Origin: Cryptomeria japonica
Lineage: Eukaryota > Streptophyta > Pinopsida > Cupressales > Cupressaceae
Assembly (NCBI RefSeq): GCF_030272615.1
Contig: NC_081413.1
Location: 330,307,802-330,371,801, forward strand
Length of the DNA: 64,000 nt
Direction of reading: 5' to 3'
Position numbers and translations under genes: made by a program
The notes under the pieces: model-generated
Told to the model about the DNA's origin: nothing
Database searches by the model: none
The model's input: only the letters and a program-made list of their open reading frames with translations
Shown here: piece after piece, positions 49,226 through 59,519 of the stretch
Layout of the letters: each line of letters begins with the position of its first letter
Position numbering within the stretch: the stretch's first letter is position 1

Positions 49226-50380
49226 ATGTCAACTTTACTGATAGAGGAAACATACACTATCAATATGGGCACAAAAGATACTTCGAAGGACGTGCTCATT
49301 GCTAGGTCCTTGACAGATCAAGAGAGAAAGGACTTTATCAATTTTCTCACAGAAATAAATATCAATTTCACCTGGTCATATACTGACATGCTAGGCCTAG
49401 ATCCCAACTTGGTAGTCCACAATCTTGCAGTTCGTCTAGATGCAAAACCAGTAAAGGAAAAGTTACGCAAGATGCATCCACACATTGCACTCCTCATCAA
49501 AGAAGAACTTCAAAAGATGTTGGATGTTGGATTCATAAAACCAATAGACTATCCTAAGTGGGTATCCAACATTGTACCTATTGGCAAAGCTACTGGGGGC
49601 ACCTGCATTTGCACAGATTTCTGGGATTTGAATAAAGCGTGCCCTAAGGATGATTTCCTACTCCCCAACATAGACATGATTGTGGACCTCATAGGGGGAC
49701 ATGAAATTTTATCACATATGGATGAATTTTCTGGATACAATAAGATTAGGATCGCAGAGGAAGACCAACACAAAACAACATTCACAACACCATGGGGCAC
49801 ATTTTCTTACCAGGTCATGCCTTTTGGTCTCAACAACGTTGAAGCTACATATCAACGAGAAATGAAAACAATTTTTTGTCACCTATTGCACAAAATCATG
49901 GAGGATTATGTGGATGATCTTCTAGGAAAATCTAAGACAAGACATGAGCACATCCCTATCCTAAGGCAAATCTTCAAGAGACTGGAAAAATACAAACTGT
50001 GACTCAATCCCAAGAAATGTGTTTTTGGTGTTGCATCAGAGAAACTGATAGGCTTCATTATTTCACACAAAGGCATAGAGGTTGATTATGCAAAGGTGAA
50101 AGCTATCATGAAAATACCTCCCCCAAAGGCCCTTAAACAACTATGTAGTCTCCAAGGGAAGCTCCAATCCATCAGACGCTTCATCTCACAACTTGTAGAC
50201 AAACATCACCCATTTTTTCACCTATTCTATAAGGATACCAAATTCAAATGGGACTGCTTGTGTCAGAATGCTTTTGAGAAACTTAAGAAATATCTTGCAT
50301 TGCCTCCAATTCTTATGGCTCCTATTCCAGGGAAGCCACTTCTTTTGTACATATCTGCTACTGCAATGGCATCAAGTTAA
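49226..50380 (+). pseudogene. pol: Reverse transcriptase of element E
   Basis: The fingers, palm and thumb are nearly intact: WSYTDMLGLDPNLVVHNL, KMLDVGFIKPIDYPKWVSNI, CTDFWDLNKACPKDDFLLP, HMDEFSGYNKIRIA (first catalytic Asp), QVMPFGLNN and EDYVDDLLGKS (catalytic YVDD, about 49906). After one TGA at 50000 the frame continues LNPKKCVFGVASEKLIGFI and the RT-RNase H connection to 50380. It copies element RNA into DNA in the cytoplasmic particle. This is the best preserved pol segment in the window. Confidence 0.88.
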
Positions 50381-50780
50381 TTATTGGCATAGATAGATGA
50401 TCAGGGAAAGGAGAATGATATATACTATATCAGTCACACATTAGTAGGGTATGAGATCAATTATACCCTCATTGAAAGAGCATGATTAACACTTGTCTTC
50501 AGCACACAAAAGCTCTGACACTACATGCTTAACAATAAAACAAAATTGATTGCTAAGATCGACCCCCTCAAGTACCTCCTGTCAAAGGTTGCTCTCACTG
50601 GCAAAACTGCTAAGTGGGTCATGTTGTTAAGTGAATTTGACATCAAATATGTGGATAGAAAAGAAATCAAAGGACAAGTAATAGAAGACCAGTTGGCCAA
50701 TGCTCCACTTCTAGGTGACCACCTGATCCTCATAGAATTTCTTGATGAATTCATAATGACTGTCACTACATCCTCTACAT
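50381..50780 (+). pseudogene. pol: First RNase H of element E
   Basis: The reading YISATAMASS, IYYISHTLVGYEINYTLIERA and LIAKIDPLKYLLSKVALTGK, WVMLLSEFDIKYVDRKEIKG gives the RNase H-like part behind Ty3/gypsy RT. Stops at 50378, 50388, 50482 and 50518 interrupt it. It would degrade the RNA of the RNA-DNA hybrid. Confidence 0.78.
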
Positions 50781-51190
50781 GACATTTATACTTTGATGGT
50801 TCTTGCACCCAAAATAGATCAAGGGCAGGAATAGTGTTGATCACGCCCCAAGGAGATTGCATCCCTAAATCCTACAAGATAGCCTTTTCATGCACCAACA
50901 ACATCGCATAGTATGAAGCACTAATCATTGGCCTACACCTAGCTATCTAATGAAAGATATTGGAATTACATGTCTATGGTGATTCCCAACTTGTCATTAA
51001 GCAAATCAATAATGAGTATTAAACAAAAAATGACAAGCTTCTTCCTTATCACAGTATGGTTGAGGACCTCAAGCAACATTTTACATCAATCAAGTTTGAT
51101 TAGATTCCATGTACCAATAACAAAGCTGCAGATGCAATGGTCACTATTGATTCCCTCCTTTAGATGCTGACACATACTTAAAAATGTCAG
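50781..51190 (+). pseudogene. pol: Second (archaeal-type) RNase H of element E
   Basis: After a linker the translation reads LYFDGSCTQNRSRAGIVLIT (first Asp), CTNNIA, stop, YEALIIGLHLAI (Glu), HVYGDSQLVIKQIN (Asp) and NNKAADAMV (last Asp). All four acidic positions of an archaeal-type RNase H are present, but stops break the frame. This domain beside a normal RNase H marks the Tat-like lineage. Confidence 0.75.
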
Positions 51191-53488
51191 TTTTTGGTCA
51201 AGCAAATCTTCATACCGGCATATCACCTACAAGATTTTGAAATGTTGTGCATACTTGTTGGTCCCAAATCCCCATGGTATCAAGAGACCTTCACTTACCT
51301 AAGAGATAACACAATTCCTCCACACCTCACCAAAACCCAACAACAAACCTTTATTCGCCGATGTGCTGGGTATACTTGATGAGCCTATAAATTGACCATA
51401 TTAATTAATGTTTTACCTCATGTTTATAATTTCCTTCCAAGTCATTTCCAAATGTTACCTTGGTTTTGTGAAGCATTAACTAGGATTAATGATGTTTGAT
51501 ATGCATATAAGTGTCTAGCTAGTTGATGCTAAATGATGATAAAATATTATAATAAATGGTTATTATTGAATGTAAATTACTTAAGAAGGATTAACATTTT
51601 TTTTTCAGTGATTTGAGTCATTCATACAACTAGAAGAAAGGAGGAGCAAGTTGGCAATTGACAGATGTAGCAGTTGACTGAAAGTGCAAAAAAAGTCAAA
51701 ATACCAGTTTCAGTAAAACGAGAATATCTCACTCATTTATTAACTAAATTTAAATTTTCAAAATTATCTAGAAATCTTAAAAGAATATCTAATATGGGTT
51801 TAAACCGTTTGAGATGATTCACAATATTTAATGAGCATAATTCACTAGAAGTTGACTGAGATAAACTAGCAGATTTTCAGGTAGCAGTTAAGGATTGAGT
51901 TCTAGTTCAACTTGGACTCTTCTACTTCTTCATGAGTTCATGTATTTAGAGTTATTGAAGTCAATAAATATTGGAAATATTGTGGAAACAATATTTGATG
52001 ATTCATAAATAATTATAACATTTTTGTACACATGTTCAGCCATGAGTGCATTTAATGGTTGTAGAGTTCAAAGAGGATTAGAACTCTCTCAACTCTTGTT
52101 AGTTTAATCTTTATTATTAGTCATGAATAGAATAAGTTATCTCCTTGTTGTCACATGAGAAATGAAATTTGTAATAATTTGTTGAGTTTGTAATTACTTC
52201 AACTCTCAAGCCTCAAGCATAAATCTAAGATTTATAGAATGAGAATAAAAGACAAGAGCCAAGGAAGAGGATATGACAGTCACAAAATTTCATGCATAAC
52301 CAATGTCTACTCCTTGATTCAGGACAAGAAAGAATACTATCCTTGCTGACACCCTATTCAAAAGGCATTTCGATGGTTCCCTCCTAAGGTGTTTAGACAA
52401 ACAAGAGGATGAATGGGCACTACAGGAAGTGCACGAAGATATCTATGGGGAACACTCAAATGGTCTCACTTTGTCTAAGAAGCTCTTGCCAATGAGATAC
52501 TACTGGCCTATAATGGATGTAGATGCATACAATTATATGAAGAAATGTATCTCTTGTTAGAAGAACGATGACAAGATTCACACTCCATCACAATATCTGC
52601 AACCTTTTATCACACCCTGACCCTTCTCATAGTGGGGGCTCGATCTCATTGGGAAAATCCACCCTGCATCCTCCAATGGCCACAAATTCATCATCACCAC
52701 CACTGAATACTTCACCAAGTGGGTGGAGGCCATGCCTCTTACCTTCACCACTAGTAAACAAATCTCTAAATTCATTCTGAACTATTTGATCTGCTGATAT
52801 GGAATCCCCAAGGTTATCATCATAGATAATGGCAGACCTTTCAAAAATCAAGATGTTAAAGAGCTCTGTCAAAAGTTTGATATCCAACACCGCTTATCCA
52901 CTCCCTATTACCCTCAAGGTAACAATCAAGTTGAGGCCTCTAATAAGACCTTAATCAAAATTCTTAAAAATATAGTCAATGAAGCCAACCGTGATTGACA
53001 CCTCCAACTCCATCCTGCTCAGTGGGCTTACCACACTTCCATCCACACATTAACATGCGCCACTCCATATTCCCTCATCTTTGGCTCTGAAGTTGTCCTC
53101 CCTCTAGAAATCGAGATCCCCTCCCTAAGGGTGTCATTGCAGAACATCCTCTCAGATGAGGAATACAAAGTTGCCAGGCTACAAGAGCTAGAATTATTGG
53201 ATGAAAGGCGCCTTAAGGCCTTAAACTATCTCCGGGTATATTAGAACCGCTTACACTTGAGCTACAACAAGAAAGTTAGAACCCAGGAGTTTGAAGTTGG
53301 TGATCTTGTCCTTATGGAAAATCAGAGAAACCTTCAAGAATGAGAGAAGAAAGGCAAGTTTGAGCCCAATTGGCTTGGACCCTATGTGATCACAACAAAG
53401 TATGGGTCAGGGGCATATCAGTTGGCTACTCCTGAAGGAGATCCCTTGGATGAGATGATGAACATCATGCACCTAAAGATATTACATG
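51191..53488 (+). pseudogene. pol: Integrase of element E, split by an insertion
   Basis: The N-terminal stretch (51194-51376) ends QTFIRRCAGYT and is cut by a 957-bp insertion. It resumes at 52334 (DTLFKRHFDGSLLRCLD). The zinc region holds VHEDIYGEHSNG...CISC (52430-52556). The core has LDLIGKIHPASSNGHKF (first Asp), IIDNGRPFKN (second Asp) and VEASNKTLIK (Glu), so the DDE set is present. The C-terminal part continues to FEVGDLVLMENQRN, PNWLGPYVIT and MMNIMHLK (53488). In-frame stops near 52558, 52617, 52795 and 52998 show it is dead. Confidence 0.85.
51377..52333. mobile_element. 957-bp insertion in integrase of element E
   Basis: ATACT is duplicated on both sides (51372-51376 and 52334-52338). 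Removing the insert and one duplicate restores the integrase frame (GYT then ILADTLF). It starts TGATGAGCC and ends CAAGAAAGA, with no inverted termini. It is AT-rich without a coding frame. A solo LTR with a mutated end is possible; the class is uncertain. Confidence 0.6.
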
Positions 53489-56400
53489 TGTAGTACCCCT
53501 GCCCTAATCAATTTCTAATCTCGGTTTAATCTTGGTCATTTTATCTTAATATAATGTTATAGTCAGATGTTTGATTTAATGCATAGCCGTTGATGTGGTT
53601 TTCACACTAGTTGTATGCAAGTTGTTCAATGTTCCTTTTTCATGGTATTAATATCGGGCTAACGCTTTCATTAAGTTTATATATGTATGCATGTATGACT
53701 CTTGGTTGTAGGAGATTTCAGGTACAATGCCGCATGAGTGCGAGGTTCGTCTTCACCTGGATTTGCAGGTTTGAGTGTACCTCTTTTATCCTTAGAGTTG
53801 GATTAGGTGGTCGTAAGACCCTAGTTGACCATAGTCGTGCTCAAGTGAGCACTATTAGTCATCGTCGGTATTCCCTTTTTGGATGGGGAAGGATTCCTTG
53901 AGCTGCAGATTGGGGCTCTTCAGCAGATCTTGCCAGGAATGTGAGATAAGGTAGGATTCAGATCCATCTCTTTGATTTCTGGTTGTATTGTTCTTGCTTT
54001 TTCAAAACCAAATATTGGATGTCAATTGGAAATGGCTGTTCATGAGGAACTCTTGTTTAAATCTCCATTGGGTGTTCTCAAATTCAAATTCTATTTTAGA
54101 AATTAGATGTTGTTGGGAAGAATGGTTGATTTTGAATATTAAATGCATTTTGTATATGCTGTTGAAAAAGAAAGATTTAAATTTAATTGCAATAGAATTA
54201 ATTTAATCCTTTGGCATTTTTGAAATAGAAAGGTTAAATTTCAGTTGAGTGAGAAAATCAATTTTAACTGGGAAAAACAATTTAATTTGTTGATATAGTT
54301 GGAAAATAGTAATTTTTGGGAATTATTTTTAAATAAAAATTTTAATTCCAAAAATGAAATTTTGGTCAACTCTTCCTTATAACCTAGACTTTTGGAAAAT
54401 TTTGGGGACGGAATTTTTTTGGAGAAAAATATAATTTTGGAAAAATATTTTGGAGGAAATTTGGGGGTTTTGGGAGGAAGAAGGTTTTTGGAGCTTGCAG
54501 GTTGGGCTCTCCTTCAAATCTCTTCCAGGAATGTGTATGGAGGTAGGAATTACCTTATTTGTCTTCCTTGTTACCAAAGAAATGGTCTGTGGTAGAAAGA
54601 AAAATGTTTGTTGTTAAAAAAATCAAGCTTTCAAATTGATTTTAGATTTAATTTGGATATGTGATTTTAAAACTATGCATATGACTGGTCTTCTTGCAAA
54701 AATAGTTGAATCATTGTGTTAAAAATGGTTCTTTTTGCCCATATATGGATTTTTTGTTGAAAATTTTTTATTTGGGGTTTTGATATTCCTCAATTTGTTT
54801 TGGGTGTTGAAACCCATTTGTGTTTGGAAGGAAGAATACCCATCAAAAAAAAAAAAGAGAAACCAAAACATATTTCATACCAAACTAATTTTTATTGCAA
54901 ATCGAAATTGTGTTTTAAAAAAAAAAATGAATATTTTAAGTCTCTAGGAGACTATTTTTTTTAGACTGTGTTTTACACAATAAACAGTTTTTAAAAAAAA
55001 AATGAAAATAAATAAAAAAAATATAAAAAATGTGGAAACCCCAACCACGTGGGAGAGTACCCCACCATGTGGAGGGGTGCTGCTTGTCCATTGGGCAGCA
55101 ACGCTTCCCATGGGGGCTGCGTGCTCCCTTTGGGAATAGCAGCGCTCCCATGGGGGCTGCGTGCTCCCATTGGGCAGTAGCATGAGCTCCCAAGGGGGGG
55201 GGGGCACGTGGGTACCCTCCCCCATATAATGTTGTTTTTTTTTAGTTTTAAAAAAATGTTTTTTTTTTATGTTCAAAAAAATATATATATAATATTTTAA
55301 TATTATTTAATGGTAATTTTTAATTAAGTTTTTAATTATGATTAATGTGGCATAAATTATAATTTATGATTAATTTGAAATTAATTAATTGTATAATGGA
55401 ATATATACGTTAATTAATACTCAAATTTCATTTTATGATTAACGCATTTTTTCTAATTAAATTCTAGAGTTGCTAATTTCACAATTAAATATTAATTGGT
55501 TATATTTTGATTAATCATGGATTAATAAATATATACCTTAATTAATAGCTAATATGGGTATTTGTCTAATTGAGGAAGTATTGTTTTTTTTTTTTTTTTT
55601 AAATAGAATATTATTTTATTGGAAAATTGTTGAAATATGATATATTTACTAATTGGTTATGTTAAATAATTTTTTTTATTCGAGAACATATCATTTGAGT
55701 AATTGAGAAGTAAATGGAATATTTTATCATTGGATATTTTGATCATTTAATCGATATACTATTGGAAATTAATAATGTATTGTTTGGAATGTTGGTGAGT
55801 TAATGGTAATTTCAATTTGTAAAACAAATGGTATAGTTATAATCTTCCTCTGTTTTGAGACATAGGCGAATGGACCATTGAGATTGTGGTATTGTACTCA
55901 CCTGATAATGGTGGTTTTTCTGTCAATGCAATTCGAGAACTTAGATCATTAGAAAACTTGATTGACTATTAATGTTCAAATCAATATGAGAAAATATTGT
56001 CTTTTCTGGTTATTGCCTTTGCGAGTTTAATTTCTGTATTCGTTGATGCTTAAGTAATGGCAAGTCGTGCTTTGTTTGATTGGACCCAGTCGTATGGTTG
56101 ATTTGGGTGCCTATTCCAGTCCTCTGTCCCATGTTGACTATTGTTTTGTAGGTGTGTCGTAATTGGTCATAACCTTTATATGGGTGTCGAATGATGATTC
56201 GTGGTTGACCATAGTTGGTCAGGTCTCTGGTTAGAGTACCGTCAGTAAGTGTACCACTTTTGAGTTGTGTTTGACCAGATGGTTGTTCCCTCCTTCTTGA
56301 ACTCCGTTCGTCTGACCATGTCTATTCCTTGGTTTTTGAGTTCGTCCGAGTTTAGTCTAGTGTCGTATGGGAAAGTGGCTTTCGATTGGGGGCTGCACCC

Positions 56401-57783
56401 AAAGTGGCTGCTGGGTAACCCGTCAAAAGTGAGTCTAATAAGTGATAACCTATTAGTAGATTAGAATGTAATCTCTAAGTAAGATAAATGTGCCTCACAC
56501 ATGGGACGAGTGCTAACATAGACCCGACATGCTGTGAGAAGGCCTGAAATGACAGACCATCATCCTTGTCTTCATGAGAGGATGTGTGGGTCCAAATGAG
56601 GCTTGGATGGGCCGGAGGTTCGGATTAGGTTGCCAGGGTAACCCAGTGTATGGGGTCGAGACCTATGAAGATTTGCCATGGTAACCGTACCAGGTTGTGT
56701 GATGACACTTGTCCCTACGTTCGCTAGTGTGTTGTCGTTTTGTCCTATTAGGAGCACATTTGTGGGTCGTCCTTTTTTTTTCTATGCCCCTGTAAGTACT
56801 TGGTTTCATGTTAGACCTTGGGTGGTGATGACTCAGTTTTGTGGATGCTCCAATGGACCTTTGTATTAGCTTTGATTATGTTCAGCTGGATCCTTTTCTT
56901 TTCAGGGATCGTTTATGTATTAATTGACTAATGCGGTCACTTGTATATTGTTTATGTTTCGCCTTGATGACCGGATTGTAATGGTGTAACCTCTTGTATT
57001 CTTAACTTTATTAATTATTAGAGGGGTCTTGCAGTTGAGCAGACCCAGAGATGTAGCCCTTTAGGGGTGAACTCTGAGATCATTATGGTGTTATGTGATG
57101 TTATTCTCTTATGTTTCCCTTATTCAACTTTATCATGTATGAATAGCTTATGTTAGAATGTATAAGTGGATAAGATGGAATTAACTTTAAATGTTTCTAT
57201 GCAGTTCTTTCTTGAATGCCATTTCGATCGAATGCATAAGTGGTTTAGATGAGATTTATCGTAGATGCATATATGCAATCGTCTTTTAAATGCAATAAAT
57301 TGGAATATGAAAGAATGTAACTTAGAGTAATGGAATATATTCAGTTGTTGTTAAGGAAATTAAGTATTCTTGAAAGATCTCATATGTTTATGATGAAATT
57401 CTAGTGTGTTAGAATATTAGATGTATGGCTTGTATTTTAATGAAAAGCTTGAATGAAGATTATGAATAGATCTTAATGGATGAATCTTTGCTTGTGATTT
57501 ATATTTCCATCTTCTGAAAGAAATTATCCTGATTAAGAATTATCTCGTTATTAAGATAATCAGCTTATTGGATTAATTGTGTGAGTTAAGTGAATTGTGA
57601 AATTAAAGTAATCTTGTTGGGAAACTCTTTAGGTGTTAGTTGATGTCTTCCGCTATGTAATCTGAATCTTTGATATCTTGTTGTATCTTAATGTGGTGTA
57701 ACTTAAAAAAAAAAAAAAAAATTATTGCACTCTATTCTTGTGTTTTGGCTTATCCCTTCGGGGTTTCCTGGCAGGGCATTACA
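53489..57783. mobile_element. 4.3 kb insertion with LTR-like ends, probably a solo LTR
   Basis: It begins TGTAGTACCCCTGCC and ends GGCAGGGCATTACA, so its termini are near-perfect inverted copies. ACATG is duplicated outside (53484-53488 and 57784-57788). No coding domain and no second copy of the ends was found inside. Ends of the type TGTAxTxCCC...GGGxxxTACA and lengths of several kb are known for LTRs of some plant Ty3/gypsy lineages. Contents: T-rich low-coding sequence, a GC-rich patch (55035-55215), an extremely AT-rich part (55215-55850) and a moderately GC-balanced right half. It could also be a non-autonomous element of another class. Confidence 0.6.
55088..55205. repeat. 40-bp GC-rich tandem repeat
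   Basis: The phrase CCCATGGGGGCTGCGTGCTC recurs at 55108 and 55148, with a degenerate third unit at about 55188. Minus-strand frames here (54936-55276) are by-products of the repeat. Confidence 0.7.
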
Positions 57784-57871
57784 ACATGCCTAGTCCTCAG
57801 AAGGTCACCAAGCTAATGAACATCATGCACCTAAAGAGATTACATGCCTAGTCCTCAGAAGGTCACCAATT
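57784..57871. repeat. 58-bp tandem duplication beside the solo LTR
   Basis: ACATGCCTAGTCCTCAGAAG occurs at 57784 and 57842. The linking part repeats AATGAACATCATGCACCTAA, the end of the integrase frame (53463-53488). The duplication therefore existed in element E before the 4.3 kb insertion landed in its first unit. Confidence 0.75.
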
Positions 57872-59519
57872 GTCTTAAAATCTCAAAAAATTAAAAAAAA
57901 TTTTAAAAAAATTAAAAAGTCAAGAAAAAATACAAAAAAAATTGAAAAAAATGAAAATAAGGCAAAAAGTAAAGAAAAATAATCATCCATAAGTGAAAAC
58001 CACTCTATGGTGTTATGGGCAAGTACCTTGGTGAAAGCCTGCATGCAGGCATCGAGGTTAATAATTTGGATCCATCGTCTATCAGGTCAGACTCGCTCCC
58101 CATCACCTACCCATCAGATATCCATGTTCCCTACCACCCAATCCTTCTTCCATAGTATTCATCATCTGCCTACTCACCCAGATTGCACAGAACGATCACT
58201 CGCATGATGATGAGTCTTTTCCTGAATCATGAATAAGGATAAACCCATTAATTTGAGCTTTATCCCATCAAACTGAGCTTTATCCCGTTAAACTTATCTT
58301 TGTCCCACTTCACGAGCTTGTGCCTCCATGTGAGCTTCATCAAGTCTTGATGATAGTCCTACGTCCGCAGGTTAGTCCTCATGGTCATCTTGTCAATTTC
58401 CTAGGCAATTTTATTCACCTTATCCTTTGCCCTTGGGATGAATCCTTCCCTCACTTGGTAGTTTAATAATTTATCTTGATCCTACTCTTGGCAAGAGATG
58501 ACAGTTGGTCACGTATGGGTGACTTGTTCAATTTTTTTGGATTTTCATTTATGACTTGCATCTTTTGCCTTACGATTGCTCTTATCTACGACTGCCCAAA
58601 TCCTTCATATCCTGGTATGTTTACGATGGGTGTATACTGGGGCATGTTTTCATGGTATGGTATGTATGGGATTTCTCTTGTATGAACCGATGACCTGGTA
58701 TAAGTGTTTATCAACACTTACCTTGTCATGTACAAGGGATATCTGTGTGCTTGAGGGTTTCCTTTCACATACCCACAACTTTGTATCAGTTTTCCTCGAC
58801 ACTTGCATAGCTGTGTGTAGGTAATTCCCACTTGTCTATGAGTCAATCCATGCCTTGGGTTTCTCATGGCATCCTAGTTCCTATAATCAGTTGTGTGGGT
58901 TACCTATGGCAATATAAAACTAGGTTGGCTCTCCACATCTTTCGTGCACAACCCCCCCCATCATTTTCGTCCTGTATTTTCATCAAGTCCTCAATTCTCC
59001 CCATCTAACATTCCCCTGGAGTCTTCAATTTCCCCCTCATGTTCTTCTATCCTATCCAACGTCATTATATTATAATTAGCATATTCACAAATAAATTTTG
59101 CATTATTCATTAAAGTTGCATCTCAAATTTTGTTAATCATTTATCTTGCATTTCAAAATTTTGTTGCATCATTTAGGTTTCAAATTTTGTTACATTTCTT
59201 ATTCATTATAGGTGTAAATGATCATTTCATTATATATTGCATTGCATATTCATCCATTAAATCATATTTTGCATTCTCAAATCATCAAAACAACACATCA
59301 TACAAATATATATATATATATATCATAAAATCTCAAAAACATATGCATCCACATAAGTCCATCCATGCATCACATCATAAAATAATAATGGCCATCATAA
59401 TGTCAATAATAAAGTACATGCATGCATAAGCGTCACCAAAATCATATATATATATATATATATAATGGATAGTCTGTCATAGTACAATGATCGCCCCAAA
59501 GGGTCAAAAATAACACATA
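57872..59519 (+). other. 3' region of element E downstream of integrase
   Basis: No gene. An A-rich run (57880-57990) is followed by GTGAAAGCCTGCATGCAGGC (58031-58050), a perfect palindrome at the end of this motif and similar to the motif behind integrase in A. TA dinucleotide runs lie at 59306-59324 and 59444-59463. Small frames at 58476 and 58576 look accidental. Confidence 0.55.

Noticed and set aside
54936-55276. Minus-strand open frames of 85 and 110 codons
   Set aside because: They arise from the 40-bp GC-rich tandem repeat and A/T runs and show repeat-derived peptides only.
59300-59465. TA dinucleotide runs
   Set aside because: These are simple microsatellites of common type with no further structure.
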